A stretch of DNA of 64,000 nucleotides, taken from NCBI GenBank assembly GCA_001931875.2, contig MSJH02000812.1, forward strand, positions 620,001 to 684,000, read 5' to 3'. The DNA is from Byssochlamys sp. IMV 00236. Lineage: Eukaryota > Ascomycota > Eurotiomycetes > Eurotiales > Thermoascaceae. Shown piece by piece: positions 1 to 12,109 of this stretch (positions are counted from its first letter, which is position 1; each line of letters starts with the position of its first letter). The notes below the pieces were generated by a model. The model saw only the letters and a list, made by a program, of their open reading frames with translations. It did no database searches and was not told the origin of the DNA. The position numbers were made by a program, and so were the translations under genes.

Positions 1-1744
1 GCCGCCGCTGCGGATGTCTCGGCCCCGGTGGACTGGGAGCTCTGGCAGCAGGTTGTTAACAATGGACCGGAAGCTTTGCATGGGACAAATGCCAATGAAC
101 TCAATGCCGCGATCAAGAGAGGTATCCCGCAGACTATTCGAGGAGTGATATGGCAAGTGCTCGCAGATAGCAGGAACCCAGAGCTAGAGGAAGTTTACCG
201 GGCGCTGGTTGCACGTGGTACCGACAAAGAGAAGCACATGAGCGTGAGCAGCACTGTCAATGGCAGTGCCGCTGAGAATCCAGTGGATTCTTCGAGGTCC
301 TCTATCCGCTCAGAAGTCTCGGTTACACAATCCAACACAGGAGCTTCTTCCCCTTCTCCAACCCAGGAGAAAGACGCCGAGAGACTGGCCAAAGAACAGG
401 CCGCTGCAGAGACAGCACGTAAAAAGAAGGCCAAGGAAGATGCGGCTGCCCTCCAGAAGTTGGAGAAAGCTATCAGAAGAGACCTGGGGTCTCGGACGAG
501 TTACTCGAAGTATTTCCTCTCACAAGGCAATCAAGAAGCCCTCTTTGGCTTGTGCAAAGCCTACGCTTTGTATGATGAAGAAGTTGGATATGCCCAGGGT
601 GTCAATTTCATCGCCATGCCTCTACTGTTTAATGTAAGTGTCCGCTACCGATCATACATGGCAGGGCCGCTAATTCCGGTTTAGATGGACGAGGGCGAAG
701 CGTTCACCCTTCTCGTCAAATTGATGCACAAATATGGCCTGCGGCAAATGTTTATCAATGAGATGCCAGGACTTCATCTTCATCTTTACCAATTCGAGCG
801 TTTGCTGGAGGACTTGGAGCCGGCTCTCTACTGTCACCTCCGCAGACGGAGCGTCACCCCGCAGCTCTACGCTACCCAGTGGTTTCTTACACTTTTTGCA
901 TACCGGTTCCCGCTGCAACTGGTGCTCCGCATTTACGATCTGATCTTTGAAGAAGGACTGGAGAGTACCATTCTCAGATTCGGAATTGCCATCATGCAAC
1001 GGAATGCGAAGACACTGTTGGAGATGAAAGACATGAGTGCACTGTCGACTTTCCTCAAAGAGAAACTCTTTGACGTCTATATCGATCAGCAACCGTCGGC
1101 TTCTTCCATCCTCGAGTCTGGTTTCTTTGGAAGTTCCGGTGGAGACAAGGGGATCTACCGAGCTGATGTCATGGTGCAGGATGCCTGTGCTGTTCCTCTG
1201 ACTCCACAGATGATTAAATCCTACACCCAAGAATGGGAAGAGAAGGTTCGCACGGAGAAAGAGCGAGAAGAGGAGCTTCAAAACCTTCGGCACACTGTTG
1301 CCTCGCAGACTTCGCGGATTCGAATCCTTGAGGAACACGCGGAGAGATCTGACAAAGAGCACGTCCAGCTTGCATCGGAACTGGTTCGTGTGAAGGTAGA
1401 GAACGAGGAGCTTCAGGACGCGAACGAGAGCCTGCGCGTCCAGGTCGATGAACTGAAGAAAGTTGTCGACAAGCAGCCGGCCGAAGTGGAAGAAAAGCTT
1501 CGGACTGAGATGGAGCGCATCATGAAACGAAACATTGAGGTGCAAAACGAAAACCGATCCATGGAAGACCAGATGGCCGAGATGGAGAAGGACCTGGTTG
1601 AGACGAAGATGAAATGGGCAGAGGTAAGGCCTTTGAAGCTTTTGAAGTTACCCGTACACCAGGCTAATTGATCCATGGCAGCTATCCGAGCAACATGAAT
1701 CCCTCAAACAGAAATGGTCGGACCTTCGCAGAGCGCTGGATTAA
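1..1744 (+). CDS. gyp5: TBC-domain Rab GTPase-activating protein, Gyp5-like (5' end missing)
   Basis: The gene runs in from the left edge; codons are open from base 1, so the start lies outside the window. I read exons 1-633, 685-1623 and 1682-1744; both introns (51 and 58 bp) have GT..AG ends and fall between codons. The visible 544 residues hold a TBC domain (about residues 32-340) followed by a long charged coiled coil (about 390-540), the order seen in yeast Gyp5/Gyl1. The glutamine finger is present in the block GYAQG just before intron 1. The arginine-finger block reads RRDLGSRTSY, one residue longer than the common IxxDxxR spacing. Family members accelerate GTP hydrolysis on Ypt/Rab GTPases at the Golgi and at sites of polarised exocytosis. 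Assignment to Gyp5 rather than another TBC protein rests on the TBC plus C-terminal coiled-coil layout. Confidence 0.85.
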
Positions 1745-2565
1745 CGCGACGAACCTTCTTGTGTCTTCTATGTCCCTATGTCCCTGCTGGTTAGATTTTG
1801 TGACAAGATCAGTGGCGCTCGGCCCAAGCCACATGTTTTTATGTTCAATGTACATTTTACAGAGCGCAGCAGCGATGATATCCCGATGTTACGTTCATGT
1901 CGTCGGCGCGTGTACTTACCCTTCGCAACCGTTCTCTGGGAGAGCCAAATGATGTGTTTTTGATCGCGCAGCCTCCATATTCTGTCCTCCTGTTAGTGCC
2001 CAGATGTGTCGTATGATCTCCGGCATGACGACGTTCTATCATTGGATTGACACCCTATCTGTATGATATGATGTTAGTGGACAATGTATGCCACTGTTTC
2101 TCTCCCCTGTCCTATAGCACGTCTTTAGTACAAATAATACTCTCTATGATAAGTATATTACTCGGGGTTCTTTCCTGTTGTCTCTGGCGTGCTTGTATTC
2201 TGCTTGGGAGCTATTTCAACCGACCTCTTACAGACTACGAAGCTGCTTGGTATTGCAAAGACCAAATCAGTCAAAGTCCCATTGGTAACGAGAACTTCAA
2301 TACACGAAAAGGTTGACAATCTAACCAATTTCATTTCTCTCGTAAATTTACCTCCATTTCCTCCACATGGTTACACTCGCAATCTCCTCCGTACCTCATT
2401 CATATACATACAATGCCATAGCTAGTTAGCATAGCTCGCATATTACTTTCCAATCAATCAACCCGCATCTCTAGAGATACCAGCGGATAAACATATACCC
2501 CCTCCTCCTCTTCTTCTTCCCAAACACTCATCCACATCCATCCATCCATCCGAAGCACACCCTAC
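1745..2565. other. Intergenic region between two convergent genes
   Basis: Holds the 3' flanks of the TBC gene and of the Dabb gene, which point at each other. It is pyrimidine-rich near 2490-2555 with a short TCCA/ATCC repeat at about 2535-2552. I see no gene. Confidence 0.6.
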
Positions 2566-2960
2566 CTAAACCAAGCTCTCAAAATACGCCGAGATTATAT
2601 CCTCTCTAACGGGCCCCACGACCGCCTTCAGAGCCTTATGCGCCTCGCACTCGGTATCGTAGTACTTCATATCGTCCAGAGATGGGAAGGCCATCTTTAC
2701 AGCGAGGTTGAAGCCTTTGTTTCGGGGATCCGGGATCGTAGGGCCGAATGCGATGGTTGTGATGTATGGTTTGCCGTCCTGGGGGGAGAGAAGAGAAAGA
2801 AGAAGTTAGAATGTGAGAGTAGGGTAGGGTAGGGTAGGTGAATTAAGTATGTACATACCTTAAGAGCAGTCTTTGCGAGGACTTTGTATTGTTCAAGGAC
2901 TCGATCGCGATCAGATTCATTTGGGATCTTGAACATGGTGATGCGCTCGATGGGGGCCAT
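2566..2960 (-). CDS. Stress-responsive A/B barrel (Dabb) domain protein
   Basis: Two exons on the minus strand, 2960-2859 and 2778-2566, joined between codons across an 80-bp intron, give 104 residues. The intact product starts MAPIERITMFKIP and ends in AYFESLV. Almost the whole protein is one Dabb domain: N-terminal beta strand with the ITMFKIP block, a helix (RVLEQYKVLAK), then the GKPYITTIAFGP and FNLAVKMAFPSLDDMKYYDTE segments. Dabb proteins are small dimeric ferredoxin-like barrels; in plants some are stress-induced and some bacterial and fungal ones catalyse cyclisations, so the substrate cannot be told from sequence. Length is typical for the family. The intron carries a short CCCTA-type pentamer repeat. 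Confidence 0.85.
2819..2839. repeat. Short TAGGG pentamer repeat inside the Dabb intron
   Basis: About four tandem copies of TAGGG/GTAGG lie in the intron of the Dabb gene. This is a microsatellite, not a telomere repeat: the unit is 5 bp, not the 6-bp TTAGGG. Confidence 0.7.
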
Positions 2961-3735
2961 TTTCGACTTTCTTTTGGTTTCTTTTTCGTCTTCGGCTTCG
3001 CTTCGTATGTGATTTATGACTCGATTATGATTGGGTAAGGATGATCTTTTCGAGTAGTGATAAGATCGGATGGGATGATTAAGTTAGGTAGGTTGAGAAA
3101 TGGAGTTTGAATCTGTCTAGTTAACAGATAGTTATAGCCAAGGCTTTATAAGTACTTATTAATATAGTGACGATAAGATTAACTAACGTTCTAACTAGTT
3201 AGCTGTTTCTTAACGATCCTCTATTCTCTGGAGTCTGTTGTGATCTTCTGCGGGGGGGGGGAAGTTTCATCGACATCGGAGAGGGACAGGACAGTATCCA
3301 CTGCGGAATGGGAACCGCTTACCATACGAACCCCGCGTTGCTCGCGCCATCCGACGGAATACTAGTAGTAGTTCCATGGGACCGTCGGAATTGATTCGCG
3401 GCTTACTTCCTTTGTCCTTGGGGTTATTTCCGCTTGTTCTGCCGGGGGGTTGATGATTATGTTAGGGGACATATGTCTTAAGAGTCCTTTGAGCTTTGTT
3501 CGTTGGATGTGATACGAATAAATGCTTCTCGGCTTTACAGGTGAGAGACATGGCTCGACATACCGTCTAATAGTAGTTACCTGCTGATGCTAGTGACAGA
3601 CAAAGTAATTACTAACAAGGACGGCAAGATCAAGAATAAAACCTGAATTTCTCTCTAATGGGGACGGTCCGAAATGCGGAGAAACCTGTAGCTGAACATA
3701 GGTATGAACATATGAACAGTAACTAGTGTGGGCTC
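2961..3735. other. Intergenic region, AT-rich in the middle
   Basis: Promoter of the Dabb gene plus the 3' flank of the dioxygenase gene. Positions about 3110-3230 are AT-rich and include the 12-bp perfect palindrome CTAACTAGTTAG at 3191-3202. A run of ten G lies at 3252-3261. No gene seen. Confidence 0.55.
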
Positions 3736-5095
<1,360 letters not shown>

Positions 5096-5138
5096 CCTGG
5101 TTCCTAGATATTCACAGACAAGACACTGACGTTGTGGT

Positions 5139-5164
5139 AGCAGCAGCAGCAGCAGCAGCAGCAG
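5139..5164. repeat. (AGC)n microsatellite in the hppD 5' leader
   Basis: Roughly 8-9 copies of AGC (CTG/GCT on the hppD sense strand) start about 44 bp upstream of the hppD ATG, so they probably sit in its 5' untranslated leader. Confidence 0.85.
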
Positions 5165-6131
5165 TTTCTTGACCTGAACTAGCTGCTCTAGTCTATTAGC
5201 TATGACGCTGACGTTGTATCAGGCAGAAATGGATAAGCTTGTCTGGATGAGACAGCTATGTCTAATCGTAACGAAATCAGAATGATGCTTTGGTCATTAT
5301 ATGCAATGAGCTCCTAGTTGAGGATGCTTCTAAAGATAAAGATGTTGATAAAGAAACATTAATAAAGGGAGACGCATGGACGGACAGATAGGTAGGAGTG
5401 AAGGTTCTTTGTTCAGCGGTAGGTCCCATTATTCAACAATTAATGTGATGACGCCAGTGACAGAGTGCCATCATCCTCAAGTATCAAGTCGTACCGAATT
5501 TCAAATGCAGAAGGTATCGAAAGTTTCGGCCTCCAGCTTATGCATAATCTGGGTTTAGATCCTTTGTCTGCTCAAGATCACACTGGTCTAGATCCCTCAC
5601 TGTGGGACCGTCCTTAAAGATAAGCCATCATGTTTCTCTTCTCACCATGATAATATCCGGACGTCCGTGGCCGATACGAGGCGAGTGGTTGTATGTACAA
5701 TACACCGCTTAAGCTCGTTGATTAGCCAAGTCATACCGCCTCGACGGACGCGCAATCCAGACCGCTTTTCAGCCATTATCCCGAGAAGCGTCCACAGATC
5801 AGATCCTTGTCAACAACCTGATAATCTGGGATTGAGATCTCCGCGAAAGAGCCCCTTGCGTAGAAAGCGTCTGGCAGGGTCATATGCCGCAAGATCCTGT
5901 TCCGGTGACGTCAAGAACTTGTTGGTCCGACGGCGGCAGACCATGGAATCTTGCCAACACAATATCGTACTCCGGTTGATGATGAGCGTACCATACATGT
6001 AGATGAAACTGCTGTCCAGCAACTGCACGGCTTATTTCCAACCCTGAGATTGATGTGCCCAGAGCTGTAGAAAGACCCACGCTTTCATGCAGTACGCCAC
6101 TGCATAAAACAGCGCATACCATTTGTAGCGC
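5165..6131. other. Intergenic region between hppD and ctf8
   Basis: Contains the hppD promoter and the ctf8 3' flank. Several open frames of 60-110 codons occur on both strands, overlap each other, and show no recognisable domain, so I annotate none. Confidence 0.5.
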
Positions 6132-6635
6132 TCACTCATTGACTAGAGGCTCTGGACGTGATCCAAAAAGAATCTTATACTTCACAATCTCAACGATCTC
6201 GAGTTCGTCTTCGCCTTCAGTCACACCAGTATTTCCATCTCGAGCATCCGTCCTCTGCCTTCGCTGAACCACCGCCAATGGCTTCGGTAGCTTTTTCACT
6301 TCTCCCGTCATGCGTTGGTATTTTCCAACGTAGAGATAGACACGCTTCATCCACTTCGTATCGTCTGCGGGGTTTTGGGGCGAGTATCCGGGAAACGTGA
6401 GCTTCCCAATCGGTGTCTCGACGACAGAGGCCTCAGCACCTTGGGAGAGGCCTGTATCCCTTCCTTCGTCCATATCCTGATCCTGATTCTCATCAGGAGA
6501 GGGGATATTGATTGTTCCTTGAAGTTCCAGGATCGCAAGACCGGAGGGTGTCTGCAGAAGCTGAGGGAGGGGGTTGTAGAAGGGTTTCTGCGAGGCAGCT
6601 TGCGCTGCGCGCGGATGGAGAGTGATTGAAGGCAT
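6132..6635 (-). CDS. ctf8: Chromosome transmission fidelity protein 8 (Ctf8)
   Basis: Single-exon gene of 167 residues. Ctf8 binds Dcc1 and Ctf18 to form the alternative replication factor C that loads PCNA and supports sister-chromatid cohesion. The family signature is clear: the N-terminal block LLQTPSGLAILELQGTINIP, then IGKLTFPGY, KRVYLYVGKYQRMTGEVKKL and the C-terminal IVEIVKYKILFGSRPEPL. A variable acidic linker (residues about 44-70) separates the first two blocks. The ATG at 6635 fits the conserved start of the domain. An open frame continues upstream in another phase but lacks an ATG. Confidence 0.93.
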   Translation of the reverse strand: MPSITLHPRAAQAASQKPFYNPLPQLLQTPSGLAILELQGTINIPSPDENQDQDMDEGRDTGLSQGAEASVVETPIGKLTFPGYSPQNPADDTKWMKRVYLYVGKYQRMTGEVKKLPKPLAVVQRRQRTDARDGNTGVTEGEDELEIVEIVKYKILFGSRPEPLVNE

Positions 6636-7998
6636 GGCCGATCTTTATTGTTCTGACATGGGGCGATAGAACTAGATACGAGAACTTGACTTCTTTGGCT
6701 GTGTTGGCGATCGTCGTAGCAAACCCGTTGATTGCGCTGCGGAGATTGATGGACGCGAAAATGGCGCGTTGCTTTTCATAAAGTGGAACGCGTGCCTGAG
6801 GACGCGGCAAGCTCCGAGGCGGATAACTCAACTCATCGTCCAACTTCCCCGAATTGCTGGTCTACGGTTAAAGTGATAAACAACAGGTGAATACTCAGCT
6901 TCAAGCATGTAACTCATTCAATTCTGATGGAAATATCCTCTGTTGAATGACCTATGAAACATGTAAAGAGTGACGGAGCATTGCATGCTATACAGGTTGT
7001 AAACTTCGTGCTCATAATAAAGCCAATGTTGTAGACTATGAAAGTCGACTAAATCAACTCCATAACTCTTAGTTTACCTGCGGTCAGAAGTTTTCTGGCG
7101 GCTAGCACCGTATTATGAGCAAAATCGTAAGACATTGTTAGATAGGGCCTTGGGGTCTCATTGACAAGAGCTATTCATGGCTATCTTCACTGCATTACTG
7201 GATAACAGGTTTCTATTCATTGAATGGGCTATTCACATGGATGAGCCTATTATAAACAATGACTCCAAGTTGCACAATGAAACTCATTCTCAACAAGAAA
7301 GTATCCAGGCTTCATCGGTCAAAGCACGTTCGGACAAACCAGATCATCACATCACAGGAACTCTCCAACGCTTGATAGCTATCAGATATAGGTTTGCAAA
7401 GCAATATCTATCCATAGCCTCTGGATTCTGCCACCAGTCAATTCAACTGTCGCACTTCTGCCAAACTGACGTGGGCCGGTAATAGGCAACACTGGCAGAA
7501 GGGGTCATATTCTTACCAGGATTGGCGATATAATCCTGAAGCCCTCCCTTCCCAAATAGGCAAGGCAATATCTGGTCATCTAATTCAAAATATTGTGCTC
7601 TTCTTAGCTCTTCTTGCTGGACACAGAACAAGCAGGCACTCCGGCTTCCCTTATTGAACGTGTCTTTCTTTATGTTAACTCTTGCATTTGAACTTTTGGA
7701 CATCTAGGTTGCTTATCCGGCAGGATCTCCTGTGCTTTGCTCGGTCTCTTTCAGTGAGCTCGGAGACAACATCACGGCGTTATAGATCGTTGCCTAGTTA
7801 TTCTCATGACTGCTTAACCCCCACCAGGACAGAAACACTTGTGCTAAAGACACAGCAACTCAGACTAACTCAAGAGATCTGACTTACTCCTCATACGGTC
7901 AAATCTGTCTTTCTTCTACCCAATCCGCGGGCTTGGAGCGAGCGTGAGATCATCAAGGTACGTGCTGAGCTCCGGCACATAAGAAGGCCCGGGTTAAC
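6636..7998. other. Intergenic region between divergent ctf8 and an unrecognised gene
   Basis: Probably a bidirectional promoter region. Short open frames at 7177-7482 and 7443-7703 have no recognisable domain and are not annotated. Confidence 0.5.
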
Positions 7999-8625
7999 AT
8001 GGAGATCAGAAACCACAGCTACACGCGCCAGGTTATGTCCCACTCTGCCTCAAGGACGTGGGTGTCGGCCGAAACCAAGGAGTACGAAGCGTTCGTCAAG
8101 CTCTGTGAGAACGTTTTCTATGTAGCTCCTTACTCACCCTTCGTCCCTCGATCCTGGCCTGACTGGATCGCTCATCGTTTGACTGTCAAAGAGGAAGCTC
8201 GCAAGGAAATCGTCAAGAGATTGGCTGCAAGAGAGGCACAGAGGAAGACGGGAAACAAGCGCAAGGTCGAACCTTTGCTCGGAGGCAAGGATTTCGATGA
8301 CTATCTGACCCGCGTCTTGTCAAGAGAATCCATATGGATCCCATCCATCGCAGAACGTCCGGACAGACCCCAGGCACCATGGCCATGCCAGGATGAACTT
8401 CAGCATGAAGGCTCTCACCGCAACAAATCCGGATTTAGTCGTTTCGCTCCGCTACCAAGGGTACCGGGGAACGCTACCGTGAACTGGAAACAGAGAGCAC
8501 AAGTCAAGCAATTCTCCTTCGACGAGATCGGGCTCCCGGTGACGACTAAAGAAGAACAACTTGAAATCGATGAAGAGTTATTGATGTTGATTGGTTATGC
8601 CTTGATGAAAGAGTTGGATAATTGA
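7999..8625 (+). CDS. Unrecognised protein of 208 residues
   Basis: Continuous frame with an ATG at 7999; an in-frame TGA lies about 30 bp upstream, so this ATG is the first available unless the gene is spliced. I do not recognise a family. The protein is soluble, with no signal peptide or membrane segment. Features: aromatic block FYVAPYSPFVPRSWPDWIAH (residues about 40-59); a basic helix rich in Lys/Arg (about 62-95) that could bind nucleic acid; a Pro-rich middle; and an acidic C-terminal helix (about 182-205). Codon use resembles its neighbours. A possible donor near 7958 and acceptor near 8010 leave open an upstream non-coding exon or a different start. It could be a lineage-restricted gene. 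Confidence 0.5.
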   Translation: MEIRNHSYTRQVMSHSASRTWVSAETKEYEAFVKLCENVFYVAPYSPFVPRSWPDWIAHRLTVKEEARKEIVKRLAAREAQRKTGNKRKVEPLLGGKDFDDYLTRVLSRESIWIPSIAERPDRPQAPWPCQDELQHEGSHRNKSGFSRFAPLPRVPGNATVNWKQRAQVKQFSFDEIGLPVTTKEEQLEIDEELLMLIGYALMKELDN

Positions 8626-9165
8626 TGAGCTCGGTCCAAATTGCGGAAGAATCTCTCCACACATCACGCTGCACATTATGCAGAATCCGATCCAGAGACA
8701 CGTTTCTTGAGACCGAGGAGATGAAGACTGCCCTCTCGTGTTGTTTTTCTGTTTGGATGCATAGTCTTCACTTCTTGTACTTTCTTGACAATCTTCGAGG
8801 ATAAAGCATGTATTTTCTTTCTTTTTTTTTTTATAACCTCCTCTTCTTTCTAGTTGAAACAGGTCATGCCGCTAGCCATCCTTGTAGCAAAAGCCGAAGA
8901 ATAGCCTAGGCATAAACGGCATTTCCAGATCATGAATCATATGGTAGTAGTAGACTGAAAATAAAGAGTTCACTGAAAGCCTACGTCCTCATATGACCTC
9001 ACAAGGACCCTCCATGGAACGATTAGAACTCGGGCTGGGAGACATGTTCCAGTCAGCTTCGATCCATTGAGTCAATACCATCCGGAGGACATAGATAGGC
9101 AAGCTGAGAATATCAAGAAGCAATCAACCGAAGGCTGATTATTGCTCGGAGCCGGAACGTCTCAA
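8626..9165. other. Intergenic region between convergent genes
   Basis: 3' flanks of the 208-residue protein gene and of cnl2. A poly-T run lies at about 8821-8832. No gene seen. Confidence 0.55.
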
Positions 9166-9756
9166 TCACATGGTTGCGCGATTGCAAGCGTCTTCGAGAC
9201 TCTTGAGACCTTTGATAGCCTCGCCGGTAATATCGCCGGCGGTGCCTGCCGGTTTGTTGAATTTTCCGTAGCGCAGATCACTCATTTCGCCGACAGTAGT
9301 GTGGAGGTCCGCTAGCGTTGTGGCTGCTTCCTTTTCTGTAGCAGATATCTCAGCCTCGAGGGCGGAACAGGCTGCTTCCATCTCGGATAGCAGACTAGAC
9401 AGTGTATGAAGAGTTTCCGGAGATTTAGTGGATGGCTGCCCAAAAAGCTGGACATCCATGTCCATTTCGCGCTGCTCGCCGTCGCTGATTCCATCTACCC
9501 CTGTCGCACTCAGGGCCTTTCGCAGCTCCATCTTTTGCCGCTCGCCCCTTTGAACTTCTTTGTCAATATTCTCATTGACCAAGTTCATGTCCTGTTCCCG
9601 TAACTGTTGCAGCTCTCGGTACAAGACCCTGATCTGCGGATGAGAGCGAAGCCTCTTTGGAAAAAGCTCGGTGAACTTTTGCAGAGATATAACTGTAGGC
9701 AAAGGGGCAGGAGAGAGAAGGAAATTGCCCAGAATGGATTCCTCCGATGGTGCCAT
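9166..9756 (-). CDS. cnl2: Kinetochore protein, Cnl2/Nkp2 family
   Basis: Single-exon gene of 196 residues. The N-terminal block ILGNFLLSPAPLPTVISLQ, followed by FTELFPKRLRSHPQIRVLYR, is the family signature. The rest is largely helical with two coiled-coil stretches (about residues 45-85 and 115-155). Nkp2 in budding yeast and Cnl2 in fission yeast are accessory subunits of the inner kinetochore (CCAN/Sim4-COMA) and pair with Nkp1-type partners. Length matches the family. The call rests on the N-terminal signature. Confidence 0.85.
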   Translation of the reverse strand: MAPSEESILGNFLLSPAPLPTVISLQKFTELFPKRLRSHPQIRVLYRELQQLREQDMNLVNENIDKEVQRGERQKMELRKALSATGVDGISDGEQREMDMDVQLFGQPSTKSPETLHTLSSLLSEMEAACSALEAEISATEKEAATTLADLHTTVGEMSDLRYGKFNKPAGTAGDITGEAIKGLKSLEDACNRATM

Positions 9757-10705
9757 GATTGCAAAGATTCAATGAAAGAGCAAAGTAGAATATCCGAAAA
9801 AAGGAATGCAGAGGGATAGAGAAGTGAAAAAGGCACTTTAACAGCTTCTAGAACATGCAGAAGCAAATGAAATGCAAGTATTCAGATAATTCAGATGCTT
9901 AGTCCTCTGATGACGCGTTGTTTGGCCAGAGATTCTGCCTTAGTCCAGTGAGATCAGATGAAAGACTTCATCAGATGGACGCGATGCTTGGAGATATGCG
10001 GACTGCTCTCACTATTCAAGGCGGTATATGGCCAACTAGAAAAGAAAGCAAGATGGATACTGTGAAACTGTAGTCTGTTGGTTGTGAAGTATGTAGTTTC
10101 CAGCTTTATTGCTGGTCCCAATGTCGCCAAGGGCGTCTGCTCGATACCTGTGGAGGCTTAACGCGTTTTTGCCTCCCGTCTCCGTACTCCCGCCATCTGC
10201 CAACCCTCCCTTAAAACCCCAACACGCGTGAATAGGAAGGCAGAGTCGGCTCGCTCCCCCATCCCTGGGCAGTGTTACATTGAATGCTTGGTCCTATATC
10301 TATTGGAATACCCATTACTGCTTTTCTGCGACTTTTTGCTCTCAAATCCTCAACTTTGAACATCTCCGCCTATACACAGCCTGCTCCTTGAACACCTGTA
10401 TCCATCAAAAGGAGTCCTGGCTTGCTGAAATTCACGTTTTATCTGTTCTTACATACTTCTGAATCAGTGTATTTGTCTGGATTTCTTTCCGTGTGCTGCC
10501 GTTTGATTTGGTGCTTCTGTGATTCATCCCCCGCTCTCCGGTTTGGTGCAGTCCAGGTCTTGTCCATCGCCCTGTACATCAGGGACGTGTGTTTTTCCAA
10601 GTTTGATTGCACTAGCACCGATTTCTCTGCCATTCGAAGCCGAATCCCCGTTGTTGAAGCAAGAAAAGCCCTGTTTCAAGTGTTTCGGTTTTGTCTTCCG
10701 TGAGA
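9757..10705. other. Divergent promoter region of cnl2 and eaf3
   Basis: About 950 bp between the two start codons. Positions about 10280-10700 are T-rich and C-rich and probably hold the eaf3 5' leader. No coding frame with a recognisable domain. Confidence 0.55.
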
Positions 10706-12109
10706 ATGGCGCCAACAAGCCACCTCAGCTATCAGAAAGATGAGAGGGTCTTGTGTTTCCACCACGAGATCCTGTACGAAGCCAAGATTATAGACGTCAG
10801 GCACGCAGATCCTGAGGACAGAAAAAGTCCCTACGAATATTTGGTTCATTATAAGGGATGGAAGAACACGTATGTAGCTCCTCTCATTCGGTTCTATCAT
10901 CCACCAGGCGCTTGAAACCCCGTCATCGACGCATCTTTGTCATTCCTCTCGAGATTATCCGTTATTTTTTCTGTTTTCTGCGCCATCTATAACTGATGAG
11001 CCACTATTGTTTGTTTTTTCTCTCCTTCTACGACTGTGCTCTAGCTTTGCGGTTGGTTATAAGATGACGGAAGAGTTTTCCTTGGCGTCTGCTATGGAAA
11101 GGTTACGCTAACACAGCTACCAGATGGGATGACTGGGTGCCTCAAGACAGACTCCGAAAATTTACGGAAGATAACAGAGAACTGGCTGCGACTCTAAGGC
11201 GTGATGCCGAGTCTGCTTCACGGAAAGCCAACCCTCCAAAGAGCGCAACCAAGAAGCGAGGTGGTTCCGACCGAAGTTCCGCTCGCGGTAGCGAAGAACG
11301 ACAGACTCCTGCAAGAGGAACCAAAAGAGGCAGAGAAAATGAAATTGAAAAGGTCAGCATAATTATTAAGTTCCTTGCTACGATCTATACGCGATTCTCT
11401 TGCTGACGATTTCGAATCAGGAGGAGCATTTTCATTCACGGCCTTCCGTCAGGATTGTCATGCCAGACAATCTCAAATCTCTCCTTGTTGATGACTGGGA
11501 GAATGTAACCAAGAACCAGCAGGTTGTCGCTTTGCCGGCTAAATGCTCTGTAAATCAGATCCTCGAGGCATATCTCGAAGAAGAGAGGCCTAAGCGAACT
11601 AGCCCGACCGATGTCGATGTTCTCGAAGAAGTTGTTATGGGCATCAAAGAGTATTTTGACAAATCGCTCGACAAGATCCTCCTCTACAAGTTCGAACGCG
11701 AGCAATACCACGCTCTGCGGAAGAAATGGGAGGCTGGAGCTGGTGACTATGCCAACAAAGGCCCGCTGGACATATATGGTGCAGAACACCTAACTCGGCT
11801 TTTCGGTAAGTTATAGTACTGTGCTCTCGTTCGTGACATTCGCCGTATTCTCCTATGCACATATCTTCATGATACTGGATCACTGACAGAACCCCAGCCA
11901 CTATGCCCGAACTCGTCGCACAAACGAACATGGACCAGCCATCGACCAATCGACTCCGTGAGGAGCTATCCAAAGTCACTCTCTGGCTTAGCAAAAACTC
12001 CGACAAGTTCTTTGCGACGAGATACATGACTGCCAGTAACGAATACATCGAGAAGACACGAGGAGTCCAGAATCCCACCCCGGGAACTGCCACATCAAGA
12101 CTTGTCTGA
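10706..12109 (+). CDS. eaf3: Chromodomain/MRG-domain protein Eaf3
   Basis: Four exons, 10706-10869, 11124-11352, 11421-11805 and 11898-12109, give 329 residues. The N-terminal chromo-barrel domain (about 8-75) includes YEYLVHYKGWKNTWDDWVP, whose middle is split by intron 1. A basic Ser/Arg-rich linker follows (about 95-130), then an MRG domain (about 145-320) with blocks EEHFHSRPS, GAEHLTRLFATMPEL and TNMDQPSTNRLREEL. Eaf3/MRG15 reads H3K36 methylation and is shared by the NuA4 acetyltransferase and Rpd3S deacetylase complexes. Intron 1 (254 bp) is longer than the others in the window. Rvb1, another NuA4-associated protein, is encoded further right. Confidence 0.95.

Noticed and set aside
670..1545. 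291-codon minus-strand frame
   Set aside because: Antisense to the TBC coding exon, no domain, shadow of codon composition.
2819..2839. Possible interstitial telomere repeat
   Set aside because: The unit is 5 bp (TAGGG), only about four copies, and it lies inside an intron.
5667..6002. 111-codon plus-strand frame upstream of ctf8's 3' end
   Set aside because: No domain, Arg/Ser-rich, overlaps equally long minus-strand frames.
6493..6843. 117-codon minus-strand frame overlapping the start of ctf8 in another phase
   Set aside because: It begins at a TTG and has no ATG; its second half is an out-of-frame copy of ctf8 coding sequence.
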